Shown here piece by piece: positions 40,565-49,822 of a stretch of DNA of 64,000 nucleotides (within the stretch, counting starts at the first letter, position 1; every line of letters starts with the position of its first letter). The DNA comes from Blastococcus sp. (GTDB lineage: Bacteria > Actinomycetota > Actinomycetes > Mycobacteriales > Geodermatophilaceae): assembly GCA_025965695.1 (NCBI GenBank), contig JAOPWM010000080.1, positions 1 to 64,000 on the forward strand, written 5' to 3'. The notes under the pieces were generated by a model that was not told the origin of the DNA, searched no databases, and saw nothing but the letters and a program-made list of their open reading frames with translations. The position numbers and the translations under genes were made by a program.

Positions 40565-42505
40565 TCAGCAGGCGCCCCGGCCGCTCCCGTCGTCGTTGAA
40601 CTGCTTCGCCGGGTCAGTGGACATCGCGCGGTCGAGCGCCGGTGGGGCGACCGGGCCCGGCTGCACCGCCAGGTAGGCATTGAACGCGTCCACGTCGTTG
40701 GGACCCGTGACCGGCGTGGAGCCACCGGTCCGGCCGGTGACGAAGGACGTGAAGTTGTCCCCGCCGCCGAGGAGGAACGAGTTGGCCGCCACCCGGTAGG
40801 TGCCCGCGAGGTTCAGCGGCACGTTGTCGATGGTGATGGAGACCGGGTCGACCCGGTTGCCGGCCGCCGCGTTCGGGTTGAACGCGTACCGGACGTTCGA
40901 CGAGACCGACAGCTGCAGGAAGCTGTCCACGCCGCCCCGCACCGCCCACTGCTGCTCGAGGATCTGCTCGATCGCCGCGCCCGTGAGGTTCACCGCGTTG
41001 ACGGTGTTGCTGAAGGGCTGGACCTCGAAGGTCTCGGCGTAGGTGATGTCACCGTTGGTCTGGCCCGAGCCGGCGGGCGCGAGGCAGTTCAGGTCCGCGC
41101 GGATGCCACCGGGGTTCGTGATCGCCAGGTCTGCCCCGCCCAGGGAGCTTCCGGGTGAATCTGCCGAAGCCAGCTGAGCGTCGGCGATCAGGTTCCCGAG
41201 TGAGGACTCGGAGTCGCGGACCGGCTTGGAGGCCAGGTAGGCGCGGTCGAGGTCGGCGGTCTGATGACCCACGACGACGCTGCCGGCGACTGCGGCGCGG
41301 TCCTTCCAGTACGAGACGATCGAGGCGACCTCGGCGTCTCCTGCTCCCTGCCGCTGGACCGGGACGTTCGTGGCGCCGTAGGACGCTGCGTGCCGGTCGA
41401 CGTCCCCGGTCCTCGGGTCCACGGTCAGCCGGATGTCGCTTACCAGTCGGCCGTAGAACCCGGCTTGCGTGACCAGCCGCGGCTCACCGGCGGGGTCCTG
41501 GAGGCTGCAGTTGTAGGCCTGGTGGCTGTGCGCGCTGATGATCAGATCGACCTGCGAGTCCATGCGGTTGTTCAGATCGAGGATCGGCCCGGTGAGGTTC
41601 TGGCAGGCGTTGATGTAGTCGGCCGCGGGGTTGGGCGTGTCGACCTGCCCACCCTCGTGCACGAGGACGGCGATGGCGTTGACGCCGCGGCGCTCGAGCT
41701 CGGGGACGACCCGGTTGACCGCATCGGCCTCGTCGATGAACCGCACGTCGGCGATGCCGTCGGGCGAGACGATCGTCGGGGTGGTCTCGGTGACCACACC
41801 GATCACTGCCAGCTTCTTGCCGCGGGGCAGGTTGAGGACCTGGTAAGGCGGGAGCATCGGCTTGCCGGTGCGGCCGGAGAGCACGTTGGCAGCGAGGTAC
41901 GGGAAATCGGTGCCGTGGAACTCGTGACCGGGGCCGCCGAAGCATCCGGTCTCACCGACCACGACTCCCTCACAGGCCGAGACGTCGTCGGTGAAGGTGC
42001 CGTCGGTCGCGCCGGAGATACGGCGCAGCTCCTCGGTGCCACGGTCGAACTCGTGGTTGCCGACGGCCGATACGTCCAGGCCCATGGCGTTGAGCGCCTC
42101 GATCGTCGGCTCGTCCTTGAAGAAGCTTGATTCGAACGTGGAAGCGCTGATCAGGTCTCCGGCGCCGACGAAGAACGAGGAGCCGGCGTTGCCGGTCTCC
42201 GCTGCGAAGGCGGACCGGACCCGGTCCACGGTCGCGGCGACGTGGGCGGAGCCGCCCACGACCAGGGACGTGTCGTCGTTGGCGTTCTTGAGGGCGGGGT
42301 TGGGGCCGAAGATGTTGTCGTCCCCCGGGCCGGTGATGATCTGACTGTCACCGCCGCTGGTCTCGGAGATCCGGCCGTGGAAGTCATTCATCGCGACGAG
42401 CTGCACGGGAATGGGCTTCTTCGGGGCGGCATGGGCCACGGCGGGCGCGCCGACGACCGCGGCGGTGACCACGGCAAGGGAGATGGCAAGGCTCAATCTG
42501 CGCAC
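40565..42505 (-). CDS. Exported bifunctional metallophosphatase/5'-nucleotidase (UshA family)
   Basis: The 646-residue protein has a Sec signal peptide (about 1-27, ending AVAHAAPKK), a metallophosphatase domain with the dimetal motifs AMNDFHGRI, GNHEFDRG, and ISAHSHQAYN (about 35-345), and a C-terminal 5'-nucleotidase domain (about 380-600) with AITNPGGIRADL and GGGDNFTSF. It should act outside the membrane on nucleotides or other phosphoesters for phosphate and nucleoside salvage. The GTG at 42505 has GGAGGA five bases upstream. No sortase LPxTG or membrane anchor is seen. It follows mnmA but has its own likely promoter. Confidence 0.93.
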   Translation of the reverse strand: MRRLSLAISLAVVTAAVVGAPAVAHAAPKKPIPVQLVAMNDFHGRISETSGGDSQIITGPGDDNIFGPNPALKNANDDTSLVVGGSAHVAATVDRVRSAFAAETGNAGSSFFVGAGDLISASTFESSFFKDEPTIEALNAMGLDVSAVGNHEFDRGTEELRRISGATDGTFTDDVSACEGVVVGETGCFGGPGHEFHGTDFPYLAANVLSGRTGKPMLPPYQVLNLPRGKKLAVIGVVTETTPTIVSPDGIADVRFIDEADAVNRVVPELERRGVNAIAVLVHEGGQVDTPNPAADYINACQNLTGPILDLNNRMDSQVDLIISAHSHQAYNCSLQDPAGEPRLVTQAGFYGRLVSDIRLTVDPRTGDVDRHAASYGATNVPVQRQGAGDAEVASIVSYWKDRAAVAGSVVVGHQTADLDRAYLASKPVRDSESSLGNLIADAQLASADSPGSSLGGADLAITNPGGIRADLNCLAPAGSGQTNGDITYAETFEVQPFSNTVNAVNLTGAAIEQILEQQWAVRGGVDSFLQLSVSSNVRYAFNPNAAAGNRVDPVSITIDNVPLNLAGTYRVAANSFLLGGGDNFTSFVTGRTGGSTPVTGPNDVDAFNAYLAVQPGPVAPPALDRAMSTDPAKQFNDDGSGRGAC

Positions 42506-42582
42506 GGGGTCCTCCAGAGGACATGCGGAAACAGGCCACCCCGGGGGGCCTTTCAGGCGGCGTCTTCGTGGACCGAGCTCGT

Positions 42583-42612
42583 AGATAACGCTCCGGAAGC
42601 AGCTTGTGACAA
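42583..42612 (-). promoter_or_regulatory. Candidate promoter of the nucleotidase gene
   Basis: On the minus strand TTGTCA (42612-42607) and TTATCT (42588-42583) are spaced 18 bases, about 75 bases before the nucleotidase start. The region 42583-42644 is AT-rich for this genome. No Pho box was identified with confidence. Confidence 0.5.
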
Positions 42613-42644
42613 AAACTAGCCGCTCGTAGTTCCGAAACCAAGGT

Positions 42645-43742
42645 CTAGTGACGAACCGTTTCTTCCCGTTCACATGGCGTCTCCACGGTGGCCTGCCCCA
42701 GCACCCGGTCGCCCCGCTGCGCATCCGGCTCGTAGAGCACTGCGGACTGCCCTGGAGCCACCCCGCGCTGCTCCTCGGCGAGCGTGATCCGCAGCCCGCC
42801 GTTCGCACCGGGGGCCACCTCGCACGCGACCGGAACGGCGTGCGCGCGCAACTGCACCTGCGCCGCGAACGGCATCGCGGGCGCCGGTCCGGTCCACGTC
42901 GGGACACCCGTGCGCACCTCGCCGATGCCGGCCAGGTCCTGCGTGCCGATCGTGACCGTGCGGCTCACCGGCTCGATGCCCAGGACATAGCGCGGCCGCT
43001 GGTCCCCGACCGTGATCCCGAGCCCCTTGCGCTGCCCGACGGTGAACCCGTAGGTCCCGTCGTGCTCCCCTACGGTCGCCCCCGTGGCCGCGTCGACCAC
43101 CGGACCCGGCCGGCTGCCGAGCGTGCGGGCCAGGAAGCCCCGGGTGTCGCCGTCGGGGATGAAGCAGATGTCGTGCGAGTCCGGCTTCGAGGCCACCGCG
43201 AAGCCCCGCTCGGCGGCTATCTCCCGGACCCGGTCCTTGGTCATCGATCCCAGGGGGAACATCGCCGACGCAAGCTGGTCGGGCCGCAGGACCCCGAGGA
43301 CGTAGGACTGGTCCTTGGCCGCGTCGACCGAGCGGCGCAGCTGCCCGTCGGACAGCCGGGCGTGGTGCCCGGTGACGACCGCATCGAAGCCCAGCGCCTG
43401 CGCCCGGCCGAGCACGGCGGAGAACTTGATCTTCTCGTTGCAGCGCAGGCAGGGGTTCGGCGTCCGGCCGGCCGCGTACTCCGCGACGAAGTCGTCGACG
43501 ACGTCCTCCCTGAACCGGTCAGCGAGGTCCCAGACGTAGAAGGGGATGCCGAGCTCGTCGGCGACCCGACGGGCGTCGTGCGCGTCCTCGACGCTGCAGC
43601 ACCCCCGGGCACCGCTGCGCAGGGTCTGCCGGTCCGGCGACAGCGCCAGGTGGACCCCGGTCACTTCGTGACCGGCATCGACCGCAAGGGCAGCGGCGAC
43701 GGCGGAGTCCACTCCCCCGCTCATCGCGGCGAGCACCCTCAT
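42645..43742 (-). CDS. mnmA: tRNA 2-thiouridylase MnmA
   Basis: MnmA activates U34 of tRNA-Lys, -Glu and -Gln with ATP and transfers sulfur to make 2-thiouridine. The 365-residue protein has the PP-loop [10 protein letters not shown] (about 8-17), the catalytic cysteines in [12 protein letters not shown] and [12 protein letters not shown], and C-terminal domains for tRNA binding ([12 protein letters not shown]). The ATG overlaps the upstream cysteine desulfurase stop by four bases (ATGA), so the sulfur donor and the thiolase are translated together. The same pair exists as Rv3025c-Rv3024c. Confidence 0.95.
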   Translation of the reverse strand: MRVLAAMSGGVDSAVAAALAVDAGHEVTGVHLALSPDRQTLRSGARGCCSVEDAHDARRVADELGIPFYVWDLADRFREDVVDDFVAEYAAGRTPNPCLRCNEKIKFSAVLGRAQALGFDAVVTGHHARLSDGQLRRSVDAAKDQSYVLGVLRPDQLASAMFPLGSMTKDRVREIAAERGFAVASKPDSHDICFIPDGDTRGFLARTLGSRPGPVVDAATGATVGEHDGTYGFTVGQRKGLGITVGDQRPRYVLGIEPVSRTVTIGTQDLAGIGEVRTGVPTWTGPAPAMPFAAQVQLRAHAVPVACEVAPGANGGLRITLAEEQRGVAPGQSAVLYEPDAQRGDRVLGQATVETPCEREETVRH

Positions 43743-44929
43743 CGGCGGTTCATCCCGGCCCGCCGGGCGCGCTCGACCACCGGGCCGATCACCTCGAGCA
43801 GCGCCTCGACGTCGTCGTCGGTCGAGGTGTGGCCGAGGCTGAAACGCAGGGAACTGCGGGCGCGGTCGGTGTCGGCGCCGGTCGCCAGCAGGACGTGGCT
43901 GGGCCGGGCCACCCCGGCGCTGCACGCCGAACCGGTCGAGCACTCGATGCCGCGCGCGTCGAGGAGCATGAGCAGCGCGTCGCCCTCGGCTCCGGGGAAG
44001 GACAGGTGCGCGTTGCCGGGCAGCCGACCCGGGCCCGACGCGATCCGGTCGTCCAGGGGCGCGCCGTTGAGCTGGACGTCGGGCACCTGGTCGACCACGC
44101 CGTCCACGAGCCGTCCGCGCAGGTCCGCGACGCGGGCGGCGCGCTCCTCGCGGGAGCCGACCGCGGCCACGGTCGCCACCGCCAGCCCGACGATCGCCGC
44201 GACGTCGAGGGTGCCGGAGCGGACGTCGCGTTCCTGACCGCCGCCGTGGAGCAGGGGCGTGCACTCGGCCTCGCGGCGCAGCAGCAGTGCACCGGCGCCC
44301 ATCGGGCCGCCGAGCTTGTGTCCGGTCATGGTGAGCGCGTCGGCGCCGCTGGCGGCGAAGTCGACCGGCACCTGGCCGACGGCCTGGACGGCGTCGGTGT
44401 GCAGCGGGACGCCCACCTCGCGGGCGACCTCGGCCAGCGCCGCGATGTCGCTGACGGTGCCGATCTCGTTGTTGGCCCACATCACACTGGCGACCGCGAC
44501 GTCCCTGCCGTCCCCGAGCGCCTCCGCGAGCGCGACGGGGGTGACCCGGCCGGTCGGCTCGACCGGAAGCCAGGTGACGTCCGCGCCGTCGTGCTTGGCC
44601 AGCCACTCGACGCTGTCGAGGACGGCGTGGTGCTCGGCGGGGCTCACCACGATCCGGCGGCGTCGCGAGTCGGCCTGCCGCCGGGCCCAGAACAGCCCCT
44701 TGACCGCAAGGTTGTCACTCTCGGTGCCACCACCGGTGAACAGCACCTCCGACGGGCGCGCACCCAGCGCCTCGGCCAGCCGCTCGCGGGACTGCTCGGC
44801 GGAGCGACGGGCGGCGCGGCCGCTGGCGTGCAGCGACGAGGCGTTGCCCACCCGGCCCAGCTGCTCGGCCATGGCAGCCAGCACCTCGGGGAGCACCGGC
44901 GTGGTCGCCGCATGGTCCAGATAGGTCAT
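43739..44929 (-). CDS. Cysteine desulfurase (IscS/NifS-like) for tRNA thiolation
   Basis: This PLP enzyme takes sulfur from L-cysteine as an enzyme persulfide. The 396-residue protein begins [19 protein letters not shown], has [13 protein letters not shown], the PLP-lysine motif [13 protein letters not shown], and the active-site cysteine in [11 protein letters not shown] near residue 320, the long-loop class I form. The coupled mnmA downstream strongly suggests that its main job is to give sulfur to MnmA, with possible Fe-S duties as for mycobacterial Rv3025c. The ATG overlaps the MFS gene stop (ATGA). Confidence 0.93.
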   Translation of the reverse strand: MTYLDHAATTPVLPEVLAAMAEQLGRVGNASSLHASGRAARRSAEQSRERLAEALGARPSEVLFTGGGTESDNLAVKGLFWARRQADSRRRRIVVSPAEHHAVLDSVEWLAKHDGADVTWLPVEPTGRVTPVALAEALGDGRDVAVASVMWANNEIGTVSDIAALAEVAREVGVPLHTDAVQAVGQVPVDFAASGADALTMTGHKLGGPMGAGALLLRREAECTPLLHGGGQERDVRSGTLDVAAIVGLAVATVAAVGSREERAARVADLRGRLVDGVVDQVPDVQLNGAPLDDRIASGPGRLPGNAHLSFPGAEGDALLMLLDARGIECSTGSACSAGVARPSHVLLATGADTDRARSSLRFSLGHTSTDDDVEALLEVIGPVVERARRAGMNRR

Positions 44930-46341
44930 GACGCAGCCAGCGTAGCCGCGGGATCGGACGCGACCGGCGCCACCGCCGCGGACCTGCGACCGGCGGCACC
45001 GGCCCGCGGGGCCACAACGGCCCCGAGCACTGCCAGCGCGGTGAGGACGGCGACGGCGACCAGCACCGCGGCCGACAGGGAGAGCAGCCCGGCCGTGGCC
45101 GCGGCGACCAGTACGCCGACGACGCCGACGCACAAGGCCGATCCGGTGACGTCGGCGATCTGGAAGGCGGCAGAGTCCGCGCCCCGGCGGTGCTCGGGTG
45201 ACTGGTCGAGCAGCAGCACGCCCACGCTGGGCATCCCCAGGCCCATGCCGAGCCCGGCGACGGCCCAGCTCAGGTAGGCCGGCCAGCCGCCCACGGCCGG
45301 GACCGTGACGGCCGCCGTCCCGGCCAGACCGACCGCGAGCAGCACGAAACCGGCCCGCAGCAGTACGACCCGCGGCAGGGCCGGCAGCCGGCTCTGCACC
45401 TGGGAGGCGACCGCCCAGCCGAGTGCACCGGCGGTGAGCGGGACGCCGGCCGCGGCCGGGCTGTACCCGTGCAACTGGGTCAGGGTGAGGGGCAGCAGGG
45501 TGTCCATACCGAAGAAGGCGCCGGCCAGCAGCCCGCGGGCGCCCACGACCGCCGGCAGCCCCCGGCGGGCGCGCACCGTGCCCGGCGGCAGCAGCCGGCG
45601 CAGACCGACGCCCAGCACGGCGAGCCCGAAGACGACGATGCCGACGGCGGGCAGGTCCAGGCGCTGCCCGGCGTACTGCATGGTGGCGATGCCGACGCCG
45701 GTGAGCAGCGCCCACCAGCGCCGGGCCGGCGCGCTCAGGGCAGGCGGCCCGTCGGGCACGGCGAGCGCCCGGACGGCCGGGAGCACCAGCCCGAGGCCGA
45801 GGGCGATCAGCGGGAGCAGGCCGAGGAAGACCCACCGCCAGCTCGCGTGGGTGGTGAGCAGGCCGGCGACCAGCGGGCCGACCAGGGCCGGCAGCACCCA
45901 CGCGGCGGAGATGGCACCGAACAGCTGCGGCCGCAGGGCCGCCGAGTAGGCCTGCCCCGCGACGACGTAGAGGGAGACGGCGATGATCCCGCCACCGACG
46001 CCCTGCACGGCCCGCGCCGCGACGAACAACGCCATGTCAGCGGCGACCCCGGCCGCGAGCAGGCCCGCTGCGAAGACCGCCACGCCACTCAGCAGCGCTG
46101 CGCGCGGACCGCGCCGGTCCCCGACGTCGCCCCCGAGCACCATGCCGACGACCGACGCGACCAGATAGGCGCTGAACGGCCAGCCGTACCAGGCCAGCCC
46201 GTCGAGCTCGGTGACCGCCGTCGGCATCGCCGTCGCCACCGCCATGGACTCGAAGGCCACGAACGTGACCAGCATCAGCAGTCCCGCGGTGGTGAGCCGG
46301 TGCGCCCGGTCGAGGACCGACACCCGTCCACGTTCGTCCAC
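44926..46341 (-). CDS. MFS transporter
   Basis: The roughly 471-residue protein has about 12-14 membrane helices. Signatures are the helix 1-2 region [15 protein letters not shown], the loop [14 protein letters not shown] (MFS motif A-like G-D-x-x-D-R-R-G), and [13 protein letters not shown], typical of drug:H+ antiporter-like members. Substrate unknown. Candidate starts are TTG at 46353, with GGGAG directly touching it and so unlikely, and GTG at 46341, 12 bases from GGGAG; the latter is used. It overlaps the cysteine desulfurase gene, so the operon is MFS-iscS-mnmA. Confidence 0.85.
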   Translation of the reverse strand: MDERGRVSVLDRAHRLTTAGLLMLVTFVAFESMAVATAMPTAVTELDGLAWYGWPFSAYLVASVVGMVLGGDVGDRRGPRAALLSGVAVFAAGLLAAGVAADMALFVAARAVQGVGGGIIAVSLYVVAGQAYSAALRPQLFGAISAAWVLPALVGPLVAGLLTTHASWRWVFLGLLPLIALGLGLVLPAVRALAVPDGPPALSAPARRWWALLTGVGIATMQYAGQRLDLPAVGIVVFGLAVLGVGLRRLLPPGTVRARRGLPAVVGARGLLAGAFFGMDTLLPLTLTQLHGYSPAAAGVPLTAGALGWAVASQVQSRLPALPRVVLLRAGFVLLAVGLAGTAAVTVPAVGGWPAYLSWAVAGLGMGLGMPSVGVLLLDQSPEHRRGADSAAFQIADVTGSALCVGVVGVLVAAATAGLLSLSAAVLVAVAVLTALAVLGAVVAPRAGAAGRRSAAVAPVASDPAATLAAS

Positions 46342-46398
46342 GTCGATGGCCAACTCCCTGTCACTGCCGGGACTTCCCGCGATGTCTTTACCTACATG

Positions 46399-46434
46399 CG
46401 TCGAGCGCCGCCCCCGAGGGGACGGCGCTCGACG
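46399..46434. terminator. Hairpin between the MFS gene and etfA
   Basis: CGTCGAGCGCCG and CGGCGCTCGACG form a perfect 12-pair stem with a 12-base loop, about 60 bases past the etfA stop on the minus strand. It has no T-run but is stable, and fits a terminator for etfBA. Confidence 0.6.
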
Positions 46435-46493
46435 TCTGCTTGCGGCCGGGCCGGGCCGGGCCCGGTGCGTCAGGCCCTTGCGGCTCTACCGAC

Positions 46494-47459
46494 TCAGCCC
46501 TTGCGGGCGGTGATCTGCTCGGTGGCCGCCGGGACGACCGTGTTCAGGTCGCCGATGACGCCGAAGTCGGCGAGCTCGAAGATCGGCGCCTCGGGGTCCT
46601 TGTTGATGGCGACGATCGTCTTCGAGGTCTGCATGCCGGCCCGGTGCTGGATGGCACCGGAGATGCCGACGGCGACGTAGAGCTGCGGGGAGACGGTCTT
46701 GCCGGTCTGCCCCACCTGGAAGCTGTGCGGGTAGAAGCCGGAGTCGACCGCGGCGCGGGAAGCGCCGACGGCCGCGCCGAGGGAGTCTGCCAGGGCCTCG
46801 ATGATGGAGAAGTTCTCGGCGCTGGCCACACCGCGACCACCGGAGACGACGATCGAGGCCTCGGTGAGCTCGGGACGGCTGCTCTTCTGCTCCACCACGC
46901 GGTCGACCACGCGCGCCTGCTTCGCCTGGTCGGACAGCGAGACCGGCACCTCCTGCTCGGTGCCCGCTGCCGGTGCCGGCTCCGGGGTCACCGAATTGCC
47001 ACGCAGCGTGTAGATCGGCGTCCCGGTGGTGACCCTCGAGTGCACGACGACCTGGCCGGCGAAGGCGGCCTGGGTCGCGGTTCCGTCGGCGGCGATCTCG
47101 GTGACGTCGGTCAGGAAGCCGCTGCCGGTCTTGATGGCCAGCCGGGCGGCGATCTCCTTGCCCTCCGGGGAGGACGGGATGACGACGGCGGCCGGCGACT
47201 TCTCGCCGACCAGCTGCGCCAGCACCTCGACCTTGGGGGCGACCAGGTACTCGTCGATGTCGGCGGACTCGGCGACGTAGACGGTTGCGGCGCCGTACTC
47301 CGCCAGGGTGTCCTTCACGCCGGCTGCGGTGCCGGGGGCGGCGATGACGACCGCCGAGGGCTCACCGAGCGCGCGCGCCGCGGTGAGTGCTTCCAGGGTG
47401 GTCTTGCGGACTCCGCCGCCGGCCGGGTTGAGCTCGACCAGAACCAGGACCTCTGCCAT
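46494..47459 (-). CDS. etfA: Electron transfer flavoprotein subunit alpha
   Basis: EtfA (FixB) carries FAD and, with EtfB, accepts electrons from acyl-CoA dehydrogenases. The 321-residue protein has the N-terminal alpha/beta domain (about 1-190) and the C-terminal FAD-binding domain with [31 protein letters not shown] and [25 protein letters not shown], the complete FAD signature. The ATG is at 47459. It lies 36 bases downstream of etfB, as in mycobacteria (Rv3029c-Rv3028c). Confidence 0.95.
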   Translation of the reverse strand: MAEVLVLVELNPAGGGVRKTTLEALTAARALGEPSAVVIAAPGTAAGVKDTLAEYGAATVYVAESADIDEYLVAPKVEVLAQLVGEKSPAAVVIPSSPEGKEIAARLAIKTGSGFLTDVTEIAADGTATQAAFAGQVVVHSRVTTGTPIYTLRGNSVTPEPAPAAGTEQEVPVSLSDQAKQARVVDRVVEQKSSRPELTEASIVVSGGRGVASAENFSIIEALADSLGAAVGASRAAVDSGFYPHSFQVGQTGKTVSPQLYVAVGISGAIQHRAGMQTSKTIVAINKDPEAPIFELADFGVIGDLNTVVPAATEQITARKG

Positions 47460-47495
47460 GGGGATGTGTCTCCTCTTCCTGTGATCCGGGCCGGG

Positions 47496-48275
47496 TCAGA
47501 CGATCTTCTGGGCGGCGAGGAAGCCGACGAACTTCTCGGCGCCGTCGCCCTCGTCGGTGACCTTGACGCCCTCGCCCTTCGGCGGGCGGCCGGCGAAGTC
47601 GAGCACCTGGCTGGCGGCGTTCGCCAGGCCCACGGTGCCGGCGTCGACACCGAGATCGGCCAGCGACAAGGTCAGAACCGGCTTCTTCTTGGCCGCCATG
47701 ATTCCCTTGAACGACGGGTAGCGCGGCTCGTTGATGGTGTCCCAGGTGGACACGATCGCCGGCAGCGGCGCCTCGACGGCCCAGTAGCCCCCGTCGGTCT
47801 GCCGCTCGATCTTCGCCGTCGAGCCGTCGACGGTGAGCTTGCGCGCACCGGACAGCTGCGGGATGCCCAGCCGCTCGGCCAGCAGCGCCGGCATCACGCT
47901 CATCTGGCTGTCGGTGGCCTCGGCGCCACAGATCACGAGGTCGTACTCCAGCTGCCCCAGCGCGGCAGCCAGGACGGCGCTGGTCTGCAGCGCGTCCGAG
48001 CCGTGCAGGGCGTCGTCGACCACGTGGACGGCCTTGTCCGCGCCCATGGAGAGGGCCTTGCGGATGGCGTCGGTCGCCGAGGCGGGGCCGACGGACAGCA
48101 CGGTGACCTCGCCGCCCTGGGCCTCCTTCACCGTCAGCGCTTCCTCGATGGCGTACTCGTCCATCTCGTTGATCACGTTGTCGGCCGAGGCACGGGCGAC
48201 GGTGTTGTCGGACGGGTCGAGCTTGCGCTCACTACCCGAGTCCGGGACCTGCTTGACAAGAACGACGATGTTCAT
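47496..48275 (-). CDS. etfB: Electron transfer flavoprotein subunit beta
   Basis: EtfB (FixA) is the AMP-binding partner of EtfA. The 259-residue protein starts MNIVVLVKQVPDSGSERK and shows the family segment MDEYAIEEALTVKE, VHVVDDALHGSDALQTS and the recognition-loop region PRYPSFKGIMAAKKKP near residue 195, which docks acyl-CoA dehydrogenases. GGAGG lies ten bases before the ATG. It is first in the two-gene operon, and a dyad at 48339-48354 may be its operator. Confidence 0.95.
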   Translation of the reverse strand: MNIVVLVKQVPDSGSERKLDPSDNTVARASADNVINEMDEYAIEEALTVKEAQGGEVTVLSVGPASATDAIRKALSMGADKAVHVVDDALHGSDALQTSAVLAAALGQLEYDLVICGAEATDSQMSVMPALLAERLGIPQLSGARKLTVDGSTAKIERQTDGGYWAVEAPLPAIVSTWDTINEPRYPSFKGIMAAKKKPVLTLSLADLGVDAGTVGLANAASQVLDFAGRPPKGEGVKVTDEGDGAEKFVGFLAAQKIV

Positions 48276-48338
48276 CGCCAGATCAACCTCCGACGGTTCA
48301 GGACGCGGGCAGGAACCCGCCTGGCTCCGATCATGGAG

Positions 48339-48354
48339 GTTACTGGGAGGTAAC
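48339..48354. promoter_or_regulatory. Dyad GTTAC-N6-GTAAC upstream of etfB
   Basis: A 16-base dyad with five-base arms lies 64 bases before the etfB start and 33 bases from the end of the cysteine-synthase-like gene. Its size and form fit a TetR-family operator of the kind that controls fatty-acid oxidation genes. The regulator is not in the window. Confidence 0.4.
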
Positions 48355-48386
48355 GCGGTAGCGGACCGAGGGGCTGGTGAGGCCCA

Positions 48387-49511
48387 TCACCCTGCGGCGG
48401 CGGGCCACTCCCCGGTCGCTGCGAACCGCTGCAGCGTGGCGGTGTGCGGTAGGAGGTCCAGCCCCTGACCGGCCACCCAGTCGTCGGAGTAATACGTGTG
48501 GGCGTACCGCTCGCCACCGTCGCAGAGCAACGTGACCACGCTGCCGGTGCGGCCCGCCGCCACCATCTCGGCGACGAGCTGGAAGGCACCCCAGAGGTTG
48601 GTACCGGTCGAGCCGCCGGCACGGCGTCCGGTGGTCCGTTCCAGCTCGCGCATGGCCGCCAGTGAGGCAGCGTCCGGCACGCAGATCATCCGGTCGACGA
48701 TGGTCGGCACGAACGAGGGCTCCACCCGTGGCCGGCCGATGCCCTCGATGCGGGAGGACCGGCCGGTCGCGGTCGCCGGGTCGCCGTCGCGCCAGCCGGG
48801 GAAGAACGACGAGCCCTCCGGGTCGACGACCGCCAGCCGCGTCGGCAGCCGCCGGTACCGCAGGTACCGGCCGATCGTCGCGCTGGTGCCGCCTGTGCCG
48901 GCGCCGACGACGACCCACTCAGGCAGCGGGTTCCGCTCCAGGGCCAGCTGACTGAAGATCGACTCGGCGATGTTGTTGTTGCCGCGCCAGTCCGTGGCGC
49001 GTTCGGCGTTGGTGAACTGGTCGAGATAGTGGCCGCCGGACTCCGCCGCGATCCGGCGGGCCTCGTCGTAGACGCTCCCGGCATCGGCCACCAGGTGGCA
49101 GCGGCCGCCGTGAAACTCGATCAGCGCGATCTTCTCGGGGCTCGTGGCGGCGGGCATGACAGCCACGAAGGGCAGTCCGAGCATCCGGGCGAAGTACGCC
49201 TCGCTGACCGCCGTCGACCCGCTCGAGGCCTCCACGACGGTGCTGCCCTCGGTGATCTGCCCCGAGCACAGGCCGTAGAGGAACAGCGACCGGGCCAGCC
49301 GGTGCTTGAGGCTGCCGGTCGGGTGGGTCGACTCGTCCTTCAGGTAGAGCTCGACCCCCCACTCCGGAGGAAGCGGGTAGACCAGCAGGTGGGTGTCCGC
49401 GCTGCGCCGGGCGTCGGCCTCCACCGCGGCGACGGCGAGGTCGACCCACGCCCGGCAGACCGGATCGGAACGGTCGACGTCGGTAGGGCCCGGGCCCGGT
49501 GCGGCAGTCAC
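48387..49511 (-). CDS. PLP-dependent cysteine synthase-family protein (Cds1-like)
   Basis: The 374-residue fold-type II PLP enzyme has the Lys region [15 protein letters not shown] (PLP Lys in SLKHR, about residue 70), [27 protein letters not shown] as the substrate/carboxylate loop, and the PLP-phosphate glycine loop [17 protein letters not shown]. The SLKHR and SSGSTA forms fit the group that includes mycobacterial Cds1 (Rv3684, a cysteine desulfhydrase), rather than classical CysK. The reaction is therefore likely L-cysteine to H2S, pyruvate and ammonia, or another beta-elimination. It is 25 bases downstream of the RGCVC gene, probably in one operon. The start is GTG at 49511. Confidence 0.85.
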   Translation of the reverse strand: MTAAPGPGPTDVDRSDPVCRAWVDLAVAAVEADARRSADTHLLVYPLPPEWGVELYLKDESTHPTGSLKHRLARSLFLYGLCSGQITEGSTVVEASSGSTAVSEAYFARMLGLPFVAVMPAATSPEKIALIEFHGGRCHLVADAGSVYDEARRIAAESGGHYLDQFTNAERATDWRGNNNIAESIFSQLALERNPLPEWVVVGAGTGGTSATIGRYLRYRRLPTRLAVVDPEGSSFFPGWRDGDPATATGRSSRIEGIGRPRVEPSFVPTIVDRMICVPDAASLAAMRELERTTGRRAGGSTGTNLWGAFQLVAEMVAAGRTGSVVTLLCDGGERYAHTYYSDDWVAGQGLDLLPHTATLQRFAATGEWPAAAG

Positions 49512-49536
49512 CCCCGCATGATCACGTACCGGGGCG

Positions 49537-49716
49537 TCACTTCGAGGGGCAGACACACCCGCGGTTGGTTGCCGCCGAGGCCTCGGTCGCGCGGCAGAAG
49601 CGCAGCGAGATGGCGTCGTGGGCGGCGAGCGGGTGCGGGCAGACCGCACACGCACCGGCCACGACGGGCGCGTCGGTGTCGACGTCGGGGGCGGGAAGGG
49701 TCGGGGCTGATGTCAT
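49537..49716 (-). CDS. Small Cys-rich RGCVC-type protein
   Basis: This 59-residue protein has an acidic Pro/Asp-rich N-terminus (1-20), then C23-x2-C26-x-H28-x4-H33-x7-C41 and the closing R52-G-C54-V-C56-P. Five cysteines and two histidines in 34 residues suggest binding of a metal ion or Fe-S unit. It fits the small actinobacterial RGCVC family, whose function is unknown. It has no membrane segment. It lies 25 bases before a cysteine-synthase-like gene, in the same orientation, which suggests a link with cysteine or sulfide. The ATG is at 49716. Confidence 0.8.
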   Translation of the reverse strand: MTSAPTLPAPDVDTDAPVVAGACAVCPHPLAAHDAISLRFCRATEASAATNRGCVCPSK

Positions 49717-49745
49717 GACAGAACCTGACTGAGCCGGACCTGCCG

Positions 49746-49795
49746 GCACGCAGAAGGCGTGCTCCCGATCCGGCGCCGGCACGGAGAGCCGGCGC
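49746..49795. terminator. Two adjacent hairpins between the ABC operon and the RGCVC gene
   Basis: GCACGC-AGAAG-GCGTGC (49746-49762) and GCGCCGGC-N7-GCCGGCGC (49773-49795) lie just past the end of the ABC transporter operon at 49823. They could end that transcript, although no T-run follows. The remaining bases up to 49822 hold no gene. Confidence 0.45.
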
Positions 49796-49822
49796 ACGAG
49801 GTGGATCGGGACGACCCCGACG

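Noticed and set aside
46342-46353. TTG start at 46353 for the MFS transporter
   Set aside because: The only Shine-Dalgarno-like sequence abuts the TTG, leaving no spacing; GTG at 46341 is more plausible.
46470-46500. D-arm-like string AGTCGGTAGAGC on the minus strand just after etfA
   Set aside because: No acceptor, anticodon or T-arm follows; the similarity comes from a 10-base duplication (CCGCAAGGGC) around the etfA stop.
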